The position numbers were made by a program, and so were the translations under genes. From contig NZ_JALPRR010000003.1 in the NCBI RefSeq assembly GCF_023630205.1, positions 496,001-560,000 on the forward strand: a DNA stretch of 64,000 nucleotides, written 5' to 3'. The DNA is from Pontibacter ruber. Lineage in GTDB: Bacteria; Bacteroidota; Bacteroidia; Cytophagales; Hymenobacteraceae. Positions 17,665 to 27,437 of this stretch are shown in pieces (positions within the stretch are counted from its first letter, which is position 1; every line of letters starts with the position of its first letter). A model generated the notes under the pieces. It saw nothing but the letters and a program-made list of their open reading frames with translations, was not told where the DNA came from and did not search any database.

Positions 17665-18798
17665 TTATACTTCCGCCGGAAAGTATAGCCTGAACTCTGT
17701 GCCTTTATCTTCTTCGCTTTCCACTTCTATTTTACCTCCGGCATTCTCCAGTATGCGTTTTACCATGTACAGCCCAATGCCTGTGCCTTCCGCGTGGCTA
17801 TGAAACCGCTTGAACATGGTGTATAGCTCCTTTTGCTGGCGGCCATTTATACCCATGCCGTTGTCTCTTATACTTAGCACCACATAATGCTCCTCCAGGC
17901 GCGAGGATAAGGTAATGATACATTCCCGGTCCGGCGACTGAAACTTGATGGCATTGCTGAGCAGGTTATACAAAATACTCCGGAAGTTTTTGCGGGAGAA
18001 TTTCAGTATGTTCACCTGGAAATCAGTGTGTATGAAGCAGTCTTTCAGGTTGGCAGGTTTGTGCAGGTCCGCCATGATCTCTTCGTATACTTCCTTAATC
18101 GTGATCACTTCATCCGAAGGATTTTCGCTGAGGCCTTTCTGCATTCTGTTGATCTCGGTCAGGTCTGCTATGGTGCGTTTAAAACGGTTCACAGAATCCA
18201 CTACATGCTGCACGATCTCTTCTGTTGCACTGTTCAGCGCGTCAGCCGCTTCCAGTTCATTTTTCAGAATAGACATCAACCCTTCTATATTCAGGATAGG
18301 GGAATGGAGGTCGTGGGAAGCCGTGTAAATGAAAGTATCCAGGTCGAGGTTGATCCGTTCAAGCTCGGTGTTCTTGAGCTCGAGCACACTTTGTTGCCGC
18401 TCGGCCAGTTTATCCTGCAGCTCTTTCTGCTCGGTTATGTCGCCGGTTATCTTCGTAAAACCAATGTGCTTTTCATTTTCATAAATAGGGGTGAGCTTGA
18501 TGGTGGCCCAGAACAGGGAACCGTCTTTCCGCATGCGCCAGTCTTTGGTTTCATACAGGCCATCTTCTAAAGCTGATTTCAATTCTACTTTGGGCATGTC
18601 TGCCTGCTGGTACTCATCCGGGAAAAGCATCCCGTAAAACTCGCCCACAAATTCATTCTCCTTGTACCCTTTCAGCTGCTCTACTCCCTTGTTCCAGGTC
18701 GTGATAATACCCTCGGTATCCATCGCGAAAATGGCATAATCTTTTATCTGTTCGATAAAGTAAGAGTTGATCTTATCTGGGGTGTGCTGTTGGTGCAT
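17665..18798 (-). CDS. PAS domain sensor histidine kinase
   Basis: 377 residues. A PAS domain spans about 10-125 (AIFAMDTEGIITTWN, then GFTKITGDITEQK). A coiled linker leads to a HisKA-like domain with phospho-acceptor H162 in YTASHDLHSP. A HATPase domain has N-box NLLSNAIKF, G1 DNGMGI, F-box MFKRFH and G2 GTGIGLYMVK. It is cytoplasmic with no TM segments, and there is no response regulator beside it (orphan). Its kinase half is closely similar to that of the 22584-25304 protein, so the two are paralogues. Confidence 0.92.
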   Translation of the reverse strand: MHQQHTPDKINSYFIEQIKDYAIFAMDTEGIITTWNKGVEQLKGYKENEFVGEFYGMLFPDEYQQADMPKVELKSALEDGLYETKDWRMRKDGSLFWATIKLTPIYENEKHIGFTKITGDITEQKELQDKLAERQQSVLELKNTELERINLDLDTFIYTASHDLHSPILNIEGLMSILKNELEAADALNSATEEIVQHVVDSVNRFKRTIADLTEINRMQKGLSENPSDEVITIKEVYEEIMADLHKPANLKDCFIHTDFQVNILKFSRKNFRSILYNLLSNAIKFQSPDRECIITLSSRLEEHYVVLSIRDNGMGINGRQQKELYTMFKRFHSHAEGTGIGLYMVKRILENAGGKIEVESEEDKGTEFRLYFPAEV

Positions 18799-19008
18799 GA
18801 GTAATAGGCGATAGTTTCTTGTGTTTACTCTGTTACCTCGGCACAGGTTGTTGCACTATAAATTGAAGGTTGTTCTGAGGGAAGGCTCGCACCGGCAAAG
18901 TAAATACTGTTATGAAATATCTTAAGTTCTTGTTTTAATATTAAAATATTATATTTTTACAATATTACTGACATTGCTTAGTTGATTCCTTAATTTAAAT
19001 TCATTTCA

Positions 19009-20889
19009 GTGAACGCTCGGAAGCTATTCGCTCATTTACCTGCTATAAACCAGGCATATATCAGGGTATTTGTTTTGTTTCTTATTGTTGCGACTTACAA
19101 CAGCTGTGAGAAAAAAGAGGAGGCTCTGCCGGAGGTATTCGGGAGTGTGGCTGGTACCGTTTACAACGAGTTCAACCAACCACTGGATGGAGTAACTGTT
19201 ACGGTAACAGGAAATGGAATCAACAAAAAAGTCTCGACGGCAAATGGTCTGTACGAGTTCAAAAGCCTTCGGGTGGGGCGGTATGAACTGTCTGTAGCGC
19301 AGCCCAACTATATTGGTTTATCATCCGCGATAAATATACCTAATGAGCAGACGGTTATAGAAAACTTCTATTTAAAGAGCGGCGAAGAATACCTGACCCT
19401 TTCAGATACCCTGGCCAAGGCTATGCCAACCCTCGGCTTTCGTGAATTATCCATTCAAAGTAACTCCAGTTGGACTATACATACTGACGCAGACTGGCTG
19501 ACAATATCAAAAGCTGCAGGCTCAGGCAATAGCCAGGTAATGGTAAACTGGACCGAGAACAAAACTGCAGAGAGCAGAACCGGTCTTGTAAAAGTGTTTG
19601 CCGGAAGCATACAAAAGCAATTTAAAGTAAGGCAGGCTGCTAAATTAAGTATAGTAGCTCATGCTGGTATACCTGGTAATGGCGCAAAATCAGTGGCAGA
19701 CTCTGTGTATGTGAGGTTTAATAAAAAGGTAAAAACCATCAAAGTGAAACCACACCTGCAAACCTGTATAAGTGGCATCAACACCACGTATACCGACAAC
19801 AATTCAGGAGTCAGGTTCAGTTATACATGTGCCGAATTGGGAGGGGAGTATACTTTTGATCTTGAAGTGGAAGACGAAGACGGCCTGAACAGCAAGCATG
19901 TGCTGAAGGCAGGCTTTTACAGCCGAAAGCTGGAAGTGCCAGGTAACATTGTTAACTATTATGTTGATGAGTTGAATAAGACATATTGGGTGCTTACAGC
20001 TTCGCCTGACGCAATTTATGAGTTGGCAATGAGCGATCTGGAAGTGAAGCGTAAGTTTAATATTGCTTTTGAACCCAAGGGACTTGCCCTTAATCATCTG
20101 ACCAACGAATTGTATGTGTACCAGGATTCGCCGATCCTTTCGGTGCTGAACAGAACGTCGGGAATGCTGAAGCGGGAGTTGACGATACCAGCAGATCCGG
20201 GTGATCATTCAGATCATCCAACAGTTTACCCTTACGACTTTAAAATTACCGGAAATGGTTTGGGCGTTCTGCTTCTCAAGGCCAAGGGCTCAAGTGCACT
20301 CAGCTGGCGTATGATCGATACCCAAAATAATGATTACTTCTATAAGCACGAGCAGCATAGCTTTTTTGGAGAAGACGCTTACGACGCTTTTCTCCAGGTT
20401 GAAGAGAATCATGATAGAAGTAAATTGTTGTTTTCCATCCCCTACGGCTCTGCCAAAGTGGCCATACTTGACCAGAATACCCGAAGGTTTACAAGTTATA
20501 TGCCGCCTGAATATACACGGGGTGTTTTCATTACTCCTAACAGGAAGGACGACAGGCTCTACATCGCGCAACTTTATAACCAGAACATAGTGAACCTGGC
20601 GACAGGATTTTCGGGCAGACAGTCGTACGTCGATAACCGGGAAAATGGAAGTGCTGACTTTAGTTACAAGGCAAATGACGCCAATGTCATTTACTTCTGT
20701 GACAATGAATATCTGCAGGTCTTAAATTATGACCGTGTTAAAACGGATACATGGTATTCGGTAGTGTATGGGCTGAGAGGGGCAACCGCTACAACCGATG
20801 GGAAATACCTGCTGGCTTATAACTCGCAGAACTGGTACTACACAAGAGGAAACTCATACATAGTACAGTTCTCAACAGATATCTTCTAG
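19009..20889 (+). CDS. lipoprotein with carboxypeptidase-regulatory-like and BACON domains plus propeller-like region
   Basis: 626 residues from a GTG start at 19009; no ATG exists before the signal sequence, which ends in lipobox YNSC. Residues about 45-120 form a carboxypeptidase-regulatory-like beta sandwich (GSVAGTVYNEFNQPLDGVTV). Residues about 140-205 match a BACON domain (SNSSWTIHTDADWLTIS). A beta-rich region follows, and residues about 310-626 show repeated short strands suggesting a beta propeller. BACON-bearing lipoproteins often act at the cell surface on glycans or mucin, but no catalytic residues can be named here. Confidence 0.8.
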   Translation: MNARKLFAHLPAINQAYIRVFVLFLIVATYNSCEKKEEALPEVFGSVAGTVYNEFNQPLDGVTVTVTGNGINKKVSTANGLYEFKSLRVGRYELSVAQPNYIGLSSAINIPNEQTVIENFYLKSGEEYLTLSDTLAKAMPTLGFRELSIQSNSSWTIHTDADWLTISKAAGSGNSQVMVNWTENKTAESRTGLVKVFAGSIQKQFKVRQAAKLSIVAHAGIPGNGAKSVADSVYVRFNKKVKTIKVKPHLQTCISGINTTYTDNNSGVRFSYTCAELGGEYTFDLEVEDEDGLNSKHVLKAGFYSRKLEVPGNIVNYYVDELNKTYWVLTASPDAIYELAMSDLEVKRKFNIAFEPKGLALNHLTNELYVYQDSPILSVLNRTSGMLKRELTIPADPGDHSDHPTVYPYDFKITGNGLGVLLLKAKGSSALSWRMIDTQNNDYFYKHEQHSFFGEDAYDAFLQVEENHDRSKLLFSIPYGSAKVAILDQNTRRFTSYMPPEYTRGVFITPNRKDDRLYIAQLYNQNIVNLATGFSGRQSYVDNRENGSADFSYKANDANVIYFCDNEYLQVLNYDRVKTDTWYSVVYGLRGATATTDGKYLLAYNSQNWYYTRGNSYIVQFSTDIF

Positions 20890-20910
20890 TCTGGCGGGAG
20901 TATGCCCTCA

Positions 20911-21010
20911 GCCAGGGAGAGCTTGTGGCTCTTACTGTTACTTTTGCTAAAGGTATAGCTGAGCGGAAAATAAAAAACACGAGCAACAAACTCTCACCAG
21001 TGGGGGAGGT
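20911..21010. repeat. REPIN-like element, divergent subfamily
   Basis: It has the core AAGGTATAGCTGAGCGGAAA and ends CCAGTGGGGGAGGTCTGAAA. It shares with the copy at 25749 a variant core (ACGAGCAACAAACTC), so these two form a subfamily. Confidence 0.6.
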
Positions 21011-21112
21011 CTGAAAACGTATTGATTTTTAGCCGCTAAAAAATGTTTTTAAAACAAACTATATATAAATTTGATTATATATACTTGTGCTGTACATCTA
21101 AAGTGTCAAATT

Positions 21113-21730
21113 ATGCAAATGCTCTGTCGCGTTATCGGAATCACGCTGCTGCTTCTGATAGCTTACAATGTTTCGTTAAAAGCCCAAGGCCATCGTAACA
21201 ACGGCTATATCGGGGTAGGGCTGGGGCCAAGTTTTGTAACAGGAAACAACAATGTAAAAGCCGGCACAGGACTGCATTTGAATTTGCTAAACGTTGGCTA
21301 TGTAATAGGCAAAGGCTTTGGAATAACCGGAACCTGGGTGGGAGGTGCGCATGCTTTTGATTCGGAAGCTACAGTTTATGATCAGGGATCCACTTATACT
21401 TTACCGGCACAAGCTGAACTGAGTTATGGTGTGCTGATGATTGGCCCGATGTACACGCTGAACCTGACAGACAACTCGTCCTTGGATTTTAAGGCAAGGG
21501 TGGGCAGGTTGTATACCCGCGAGAAATCTACTTCAGAAGCCTATGCTTCTACATCTGAGAACACAACCCTTGGCGCGTCGCTGGGTGTAGGTTACCGCAA
21601 AAAAATAGCAAACCGCTGGTGCCTGATGCTTTCTTCTGATTATTATGCGGGCAGGCAGCAATTAAGTTTTGCAGGAGACCAAAGCACCCATATCCTAAGC
21701 TTTACCTCCGGGATAGGCTTTGTGCTGTAA
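21113..21730 (+). CDS. outer-membrane beta-barrel protein
   Basis: About 205 residues from the ATG at 21113; another ATG lies two codons on, and a frame from 21071 adds non-signal residues. The signal peptide ends SLKAQ. The mature part begins NNGYIGVGLGPSFVTG and has alternating strands ending LSFTSGIGFVL, the usual shape of an eight-stranded OmpA/OmpW-like barrel in Bacteroidota. No specific family can be named. REP elements lie on both sides. Confidence 0.75.
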   Translation: MQMLCRVIGITLLLLIAYNVSLKAQGHRNNGYIGVGLGPSFVTGNNNVKAGTGLHLNLLNVGYVIGKGFGITGTWVGGAHAFDSEATVYDQGSTYTLPAQAELSYGVLMIGPMYTLNLTDNSSLDFKARVGRLYTREKSTSEAYASTSENTTLGASLGVGYRKKIANRWCLMLSSDYYAGRQQLSFAGDQSTHILSFTSGIGFVL

Positions 21731-21785
21731 AGCCTGACGCATGCACTCCGAAATCGCTGTAACAGTTGTGCTTCAGCCGGACTCT

Positions 21786-21862
21786 GTGCTGGTGTTGCTC
21801 GTGCTGTAAGTATAGCTGCATGGAAAATAAAAGGCACGAGCTGCAAGCTCGAGCCATTGGGG
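21786..21862. repeat. REPIN-like element, decayed left arm
   Basis: GCTGGTGTTGCTCGTGCTGT at the left and GGCACGAGCTGCAAGCTCGA at the right, with core TATAGCTGCATGGAAAA. It ends about 30 bp before the next gene, so it may carry part of that gene's leader. Confidence 0.65.
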
Positions 21863-21894
21863 AGAGAAATTGGTTATTCCTCTTATATTTGTTT

Positions 21895-22311
21895 ATGCAA
21901 AGTTTAAATTCTCTACGCCTGTTTTTGGTGCTGTTGCTCCTTGCTTTTTCTTCATGCGATGGTGAAGATGATAAAGAGTATGAAACAAAGAAAGGGTTCC
22001 TTACGGCTCATACCTGGAAGTATGAAAGAGTAAGCATTAACGGAAGCGCAAACCGGGTTAACAGTTTTCCGGATGATCGTTTCAAGTTTAATATGGATGG
22101 TTCTTATATTAAAACTACTACTGATTTAGATGGAAATATTTCTAAGTATGATGGTAATTGGGAGCTTAACAGCGATGCCACACAGCTTACCTTCATACAA
22201 GGAACCATGCGCTTTACTGCACCCATTAGAGAGCTTTCAGCTAAGTATCTTAAAATAACAAGAAACGATGCTCCTGAAATTTTGATTGAGTTTGATTTTA
22301 TACCCGAGTAA
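21895..22311 (+). CDS. lipocalin-like lipoprotein
   Basis: 138 residues from the ATG at 21895, directly before a signal peptide with lipobox FSSC; the frame is open further upstream but runs through a REP element. The mature region has TAHTWKYERVSING, KFNMDGSYIKTTTD and YDGNWELNSDATQLTF. This is the order seen in small Bacteroidota lipocalin-family lipoproteins (heading W, then G-x-W-x-L). Ligand unknown. A hairpin terminator follows. Confidence 0.75.
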   Translation: MQSLNSLRLFLVLLLLAFSSCDGEDDKEYETKKGFLTAHTWKYERVSINGSANRVNSFPDDRFKFNMDGSYIKTTTDLDGNISKYDGNWELNSDATQLTFIQGTMRFTAPIRELSAKYLKITRNDAPEILIEFDFIPE

Positions 22312-22336
22312 TGCTAAACTAATTTATAATAACTAT

Positions 22337-22365
22337 AAAGCCCTTGCCATAAGCAGGGGCTTTTG
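22337..22365 (+). terminator. terminator after the lipocalin-like gene
   Basis: AAAGCCCTTGC paired with GCAGGGGCTTT (one wobble), followed by TGTTTTT. Confidence 0.8.
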
Positions 22366-22378
22366 TTTTTACTATTGC

Positions 22379-22474
22379 TGCTAGTGCGAGCTTGTAGCTC
22401 GTACTGTGACTAGTGCTGAAGGTATAGCTGCGTGGAAAAGAAAAGCACGGTCTGCAAGCTCACGCCAGCGGGGG
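22379..22474. repeat. REPIN-like element, full copy
   Basis: Left arm GTGCGAGCTTGTAGCTCGTA, core GCTGAAGGTATAGCTGCGTG, right arm with CTGCAAGCTCACGCCAGCGG. Nearly the same as the copies at 28664 and 31930. Confidence 0.8.
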
Positions 22475-22583
22475 GACGGACGTAGGGGTATAAAGTTTCG
22501 GACTATAAACCGACAATGTCGAGGGGCGGAATTAATCTTGCTGTGGAATTGTGTATCTTGGAACATTAATTTTCATCTACAGC

Positions 22584-25304
22584 ATGCAGCAAGCTAATTC
22601 TGTCGGGGGGCAAGTCCCGGCATCGGACTTTCAGGTAGTATTTAACAATATGTTAGGCAATTACTTGTTGCTGCAACCCAACCCGCCCTTTTTTACCATA
22701 CTGGCCGTGAGTGACGAACATCTGCGCATTACAGGCCATGAAAGGCACGAGGTAGTGGGCAAAAGTGTTTTTGAGGCATATCCTGTGAACCCGGAAACTG
22801 ACTCAACAACGGGTCCTTCCAGCCTAAAGGCTTCTCTTGAGAACGCGTTAAGCAACAAAGTGCTCGACCAGATGCCCATGGTGCGTTATGATTTGATAAA
22901 CGCAGCCGGAGAATTTGAAGAGCGGTACTGGAAGTCAAGCAACAAGCCTGTTCTGGACGCGGAAGGCAATGTGCTGTATATTTTACATTCTCCAGTTGAG
23001 ATCACGGAGCAAGTAGTGGCAGAAAGAAAGGGCACTGACATGCGGGAGATTGGAAAAAAGTACAGCCTGTTTATGCAGGCTCCGGTGGCGGTTTGCATTG
23101 TAACCGGCCCTGAGCATATTGTTGAGCTCGCTAATGAGGAAATACTCAGCATATTAGGCAGAACATCAGAGATTATCGGTAAACCTTTGTTTGAGTCACT
23201 GCCCGAAATCAAAACGCAGGGTTTTCCGGAACTACTGGACCAGGTGCGCACAACTGGCCATCCTTTTTACGCGACCGAATACCCCATCATGCTGGTGAAG
23301 GATGGGAAAGAAACGCATTGCTACTACAACTTTGTATTCCAGCCTTATTATGCAAACGCAGGCGACACGGTAGCTGCCGGTGTGTTCAGCGTGGCGCATG
23401 ACGTAACGGAGCAGGTGCTGGCACGCCGAAAGGTCGAGGAAAGCGAGCAGCAGTTGCGGTCTTTTATAGAGAGTTCGCACCACCCCATTGGCGTATACTT
23501 TGGCAGTGAGATGCGGATACAGTTTGGCAACCAGGCGCTTAAAGATGGCCTGGGCAAAGGCAACGACATTGTGGGCAAGCTGTACAAAGACGTACTGCCT
23601 GAGTTAGAGAACCAGCAGGTGTTCGAGCAGCTCGAAACAGTTTATAACACAGGTGTACCTTTCCAGGCCAAAAATCACAAGCTAGACCTCCTGGTCGGTG
23701 GAGAGCTGCGGGCGCATTATTTCGATTTTAGCTTTACGCCCCTTTTTAATACAGCAGGAGAGGTGTACGGTGTCATCAACACAGGAGCCGATGTTACAGA
23801 GCTGAACCTGGCGCAAAAGCGCCTAGAGGAAAGCGAGGCGCACTTCCGGAACATGATCAAACAGGCACCCGTCGCGATAGCCTTTACGTGGGGCAGCGAG
23901 ATGGTGGTTGAGAACGTGAATGCGCCCATGCTGCACATCATGGGCAGAGAATCCGCAGACGAAGTGAACGGCAAGAAACTGGTAGATGCGCTGCCAGAGG
24001 TGGAGGGCCAGGCCGTACTGGAGGTAGTACGCCAGGTGCTGCATACCGGAAAAGCGATCTCGGCAAACGAACAGCTGGTGCATTTGCTGAAAAACGGCAA
24101 AGTGGAGCCGCATTATTTAAACCTGTCTTATACCCCGCTCATGGAGGAAGGTGAAGTAAGTGGGGTGATCCATGTGGCCCAGGATGTAACAGAGCAGGTG
24201 CAGGCAAGGAAGAAAATCGAACAAAGTGCCCGCGACCTGATGAACCTGGCTGACGCCATGCCACAGATCGTGTGGATGGCCAAACCGGATGGGACTGTTA
24301 CCTACTATAACAAACGTGTAGCTGAGTTTTCGGGGGCCAGACAGCAGCCTGACGGCGGTTGGCATTGGGAAAGCATGATAATTGAAGAAGACGAGCAACG
24401 GACAATAGATGCCTGGAATGAGGCGGTGCAGGCGGTTACACCCTACGAAATTGTGCATAGGCTGCGGATGTCTGATGGCAGCTACCGCTGGCACCTGAGT
24501 CGCGCACTACCGCAGTTCGACAGCAACGGCAGGGTGACCGGCTGGTTCGGAACGGCTACTGATGTGCACGAACGGAAAGAGCAGCAGGAGGCATTGGAAG
24601 ATAAGAACAGGCACCTGGTGAGCATCAACAACGATCTGGACAATTTCATCTATACCGCCTCCCACGACCTGAAAGCACCTATCCTCAACATCGATGGCCT
24701 GCTGGCCCTCTTGTTTGACGAACACACTGCTGTAGATCTCAGTAGCACGGAAACACAGGCCATCCTGCAAAGGATGAAGAGCTCCGTTGAACGCTTCAAG
24801 AAAACCATCGACAGTCTGACTGAAGTGGCCAAGCTGCAGCAGGAAAATGTGTTCAATGCCGAGCAGGTGCATGTAGCGGAGGTAATTGAAGAGGTGATGC
24901 TGGACCTGGCGCACTTGTTAAAATCTTCTGAGGCTGTGGTGGACGTACATGTGGCGCCTGAGACGGCTATTCGCTTCTCGAGCAAGAATTTGCGGAGTGT
25001 GGTTTACAACCTGCTCTCTAACGCAATTAAATACCGCGCTACCAACCGGACTCCGCACGTTCATATCAGTTGCCAGCTGGTAGGCAAATACCATGTCCTG
25101 ACCTTCGCCGATAACGGGCTTGGCATGACACCAAGCCAGAGGGAAGGCCTTTTTACCATGTTTAAGCGTTTCCACGACCATGTGGAAGGCACTGGCATCG
25201 GGCTTTATATGGTGAAGAAGGTGGTGGAGAACGCAGACGGGAAGATTGAAGTGGAAAGTAAGGTAAATGTGGGCACGACCTTCCGGATTTACTTACCAGT
25301 ATAG
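22584..25304 (+). CDS. multi-PAS sensor histidine kinase
   Basis: 906 residues from the ATG at 22584; a TTG 33 bp upstream is possible. Five PAS-like domains follow one another, about 20-160, 165-300, 305-435, 440-570 and 575-690. Each ends in a D-V/I-T-E-x motif such as VAHDVTEQV or GADVTELN. A HisKA-like domain has H694 in YTASHDLKAP, and a HATPase domain has NLLSNAIKY, DNGLGM and GTGIGLYMVKKV. It is soluble and has no adjacent response regulator. The kinase core is paralogous to 17665-18798. The first PAS opens with LLQPNPPFFTILAVSDEHL, common in Hymenobacteraceae kinases. Confidence 0.92.
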   Translation: MQQANSVGGQVPASDFQVVFNNMLGNYLLLQPNPPFFTILAVSDEHLRITGHERHEVVGKSVFEAYPVNPETDSTTGPSSLKASLENALSNKVLDQMPMVRYDLINAAGEFEERYWKSSNKPVLDAEGNVLYILHSPVEITEQVVAERKGTDMREIGKKYSLFMQAPVAVCIVTGPEHIVELANEEILSILGRTSEIIGKPLFESLPEIKTQGFPELLDQVRTTGHPFYATEYPIMLVKDGKETHCYYNFVFQPYYANAGDTVAAGVFSVAHDVTEQVLARRKVEESEQQLRSFIESSHHPIGVYFGSEMRIQFGNQALKDGLGKGNDIVGKLYKDVLPELENQQVFEQLETVYNTGVPFQAKNHKLDLLVGGELRAHYFDFSFTPLFNTAGEVYGVINTGADVTELNLAQKRLEESEAHFRNMIKQAPVAIAFTWGSEMVVENVNAPMLHIMGRESADEVNGKKLVDALPEVEGQAVLEVVRQVLHTGKAISANEQLVHLLKNGKVEPHYLNLSYTPLMEEGEVSGVIHVAQDVTEQVQARKKIEQSARDLMNLADAMPQIVWMAKPDGTVTYYNKRVAEFSGARQQPDGGWHWESMIIEEDEQRTIDAWNEAVQAVTPYEIVHRLRMSDGSYRWHLSRALPQFDSNGRVTGWFGTATDVHERKEQQEALEDKNRHLVSINNDLDNFIYTASHDLKAPILNIDGLLALLFDEHTAVDLSSTETQAILQRMKSSVERFKKTIDSLTEVAKLQQENVFNAEQVHVAEVIEEVMLDLAHLLKSSEAVVDVHVAPETAIRFSSKNLRSVVYNLLSNAIKYRATNRTPHVHISCQLVGKYHVLTFADNGLGMTPSQREGLFTMFKRFHDHVEGTGIGLYMVKKVVENADGKIEVESKVNVGTTFRIYLPV

Positions 25305-25342
25305 GCTGATGTGGTCCTGAACGGCACCATTACTTATTACCA

Positions 25343-25567
25343 CTATTTCGACGCCTTCTCCCCGCTGGCGCGGGCTTGTGAGGTAACATCCAGTTGGTTG
25401 GCTTTTGCTATGGTGATAATGTCGCCATTGGGATAGGCAAAATGGAAAGTACCCAGCAACATGACCTGCGCCTGGCCCTCCCAGCCACCTTCCTTTTTAA
25501 ACTGTGTCAGCGCAGGCATAAGGCAACTGCCAGCCAGCAGCGCTACAGCGAGTAATAGTTTTTTCAT
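25343..25567 (-). pseudogene. truncated exported DUF5694-like gene fragment
   Basis: 74 codons: a signal peptide (MKKLLLAVALLAGSCLMPAL), then QAQVMLLGTFHFAYPNGD, the start of the DUF5694/TraB-like fold (usually over 250 residues). Soon after, the frame enters a REP arm (25360-25383) and stops. The remainder of the domain is missing, so this is most likely a gene cut by a repeat-associated deletion. Confidence 0.6.
25360..25383. repeat. REP half-element at the truncation point
   Basis: CCCGCTGGCGCGGGCTTGTG is the REP terminal arm. It encodes the last residues of the DUF5694-like fragment. Confidence 0.6.
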
Positions 25568-25948
25568 AGTTCGGTAGAGTTTGTTTCTGCAACAGATGGA
25601 ATGGAGGTTGCCTGGGAGGTATGATTTTATGGAGGCTGGATAGTTACTCCTTCAGCGTGAAGACGTTTATCAGATATACTACCTCAATGCTGATAATACA
25701 TAACCTCGTCTTGTTATGAAATTTATTCTTCCGCTTCATGAGAAAAATAGCTGAGCGAAAAAGAAAATATACGAGCAACAAACTCGCGCCAGTGGGGGAG
25801 GTCTGAAAACATATTGATTGATAGCTGCGAAAAATGAAGCTACAGCATGAGCGGCATAAATCCTATACCTGAAAATTGCAGATCATAGCAAAGCCCGCCA
25901 GGTACGAAATCTGACGGGCTTTGTGCTATAGCTCCAAGGAGCTGTCTT
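25568..25948. other. intergenic region with a REP copy
   Basis: No gene seen. A REPIN subfamily copy covers about 25749-25825 (AGCTGAGCGAAAAAG, then ACGAGCAACAAACTCGCGCC and GGGGGAGGTCTGAAAAC). Confidence 0.6.
25889..25924 (-). terminator. terminator of the esterase gene
   Basis: CAAAGCCCG(C)CAG and CTGACGGGCTTTG pair across a short loop. On the minus strand it follows the stop of 25949-27124. Confidence 0.7.
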
Positions 25949-27124
25949 CTATTTATTCAGCCCTTTTTTAAGCTCGGATGCGGCTAGCTGCTGTGCTTGC
26001 TTAGCCTCCGGCAACACAGTGGCCATGCCAAAGAACTCGTGGGTAACGCCGTCATAGTTCTGGTACGTGACCGGCACACCGTCTGCTTCCAGTTTGTCTG
26101 CCAACGCTCTGCCTTCACTCATGAGCGGGTCAATTTCGGCCGTGATGATGGTGGTCGGCGGCATTCCTTTCAGGTTCGCCTGCACCAGCGAAATCATCGG
26201 GTCTTTGCCATCCGCCGGTCTGCGGAGGTACTTGTCGAAGAACCAGGCCATGAGCGGTTTGCTGAGTGGCTTAGCATTGGCATTCTTCTGGTACGATTCA
26301 GTGTTCATGTCATAGCCGGCAATCGGATACACCAGCAGCTGGTGCATTGGCAATTGTGCCTTCTTATCGCGCGCCATCATGCTCACAGAAGCGGCCAGGT
26401 TGCCACCGGCACTTTCACCTGCTACCGCAACACGTTTCGGATCCCCTTTGATGGAACCTGCATTTTTCAACACCCACTCATAAGCCGCATAGGCATCGTT
26501 GTGCGCAGTAGGGAATTTATTTTCAGGCGCCTGGCGGTAGGCCACAGACACTACGACTGCACCCGTCTGCTCGGCAAGCGCCTGGGCAGAGGCGTTGTAT
26601 GTATCCAGGTCGGCGATCACCCAGCCGCCGCCATGGTAGTACACAATTACCGGGAAGGGGGCGTTGCCATTTTTAGGAGTGTACACACGCCCGTGAATGT
26701 TGCGACCGCCACTGACTGGTATCTGAACGCCAGAAGTGTCTACCTGTGCAGGAGGCATCGGAATGTTGTTTTCCTTCATCAGGGCCATCACGGCATCAGT
26801 TGGGGTAGGAGCCTGGCGGGCAGCCTTCGCATCCATATCCACCAGTTTTTTACCGCCGCTCAGGCTATCCAGCTTTTCCAATACGGCCTGCATAGGCGGT
26901 GTGATAGAGGCTGGTGCCCAGTCAGGTTTGGGGCCCTTTGGTTGAATTTCGTTCTGAGCAGTGCCGGCAGTCGTATCGGCAGCGGCAGTGTCGGTGTCTG
27001 TGGCCGTTGTGGTTTCGCTGTCTGTGTTCTGGCCGCAAGCCGCCATGCTTAGCAAGCCGGCAATGGCGCAAGTGTAGCCTAGTTTTTTGAACAGCCAGGC
27101 CGGTTGCATTCTGTTGTTTTTCAT
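25949..27124 (-). CDS. alpha/beta hydrolase lipoprotein, hormone-sensitive lipase family
   Basis: 391 residues with lipobox MAAC followed by a Thr/Ala/Asp-rich linker (about 30-60). The oxyanion motif YYHGGGW is near residue 165. The nucleophile is in GESAGGN near residue 238, the catalytic Asp is likely in EIDPLMSEG near 334, and the His is in VTHEFFG near 364. This is the HSL (family IV) carboxylesterase set: HGGG plus GESAG. It is expected to hydrolyse short-chain esters at the periplasmic or surface face. The start at 27124 precedes a basic n-region; MKNNRMQPAW is longer than usual, and M6 is an alternative. Confidence 0.92.
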   Translation of the reverse strand: MKNNRMQPAWLFKKLGYTCAIAGLLSMAACGQNTDSETTTATDTDTAAADTTAGTAQNEIQPKGPKPDWAPASITPPMQAVLEKLDSLSGGKKLVDMDAKAARQAPTPTDAVMALMKENNIPMPPAQVDTSGVQIPVSGGRNIHGRVYTPKNGNAPFPVIVYYHGGGWVIADLDTYNASAQALAEQTGAVVVSVAYRQAPENKFPTAHNDAYAAYEWVLKNAGSIKGDPKRVAVAGESAGGNLAASVSMMARDKKAQLPMHQLLVYPIAGYDMNTESYQKNANAKPLSKPLMAWFFDKYLRRPADGKDPMISLVQANLKGMPPTTIITAEIDPLMSEGRALADKLEADGVPVTYQNYDGVTHEFFGMATVLPEAKQAQQLAASELKKGLNK

Positions 27125-27437
27125 AGTTGATAGTATAAGATGTATAATGTTAAACGAGTGGGAAGTATTTACGTACTAGCCCATTAAATTAGATTTGTGC
27201 TAAGCTAATTTAATATAAACCGAAGTGGGTGGGTTTTGTTTGTTGGAGCCGGTTTAATATCAGAAAGCAATTTCTGAACGGGCTTTGTAGCGATCCGGAT
27301 GGTTAAGCTCTTATCTGTATAAATCTGTAAAGTATCATTTTATAGTCCTGGTTGCGTCCAGGCAGCTTTAAATTTTCAGTACAACAAAATACCCCCTCGG
27401 CTTCTGCAAAGAGTTTAAGTGGGGATGTAAACCATAT
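27125..27437. other. intergenic region between divergent genes
   Basis: No gene seen. AT-rich, and presumably holds both promoters, including any autoregulated promoter of the ECF sigma operon. Confidence 0.5.
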
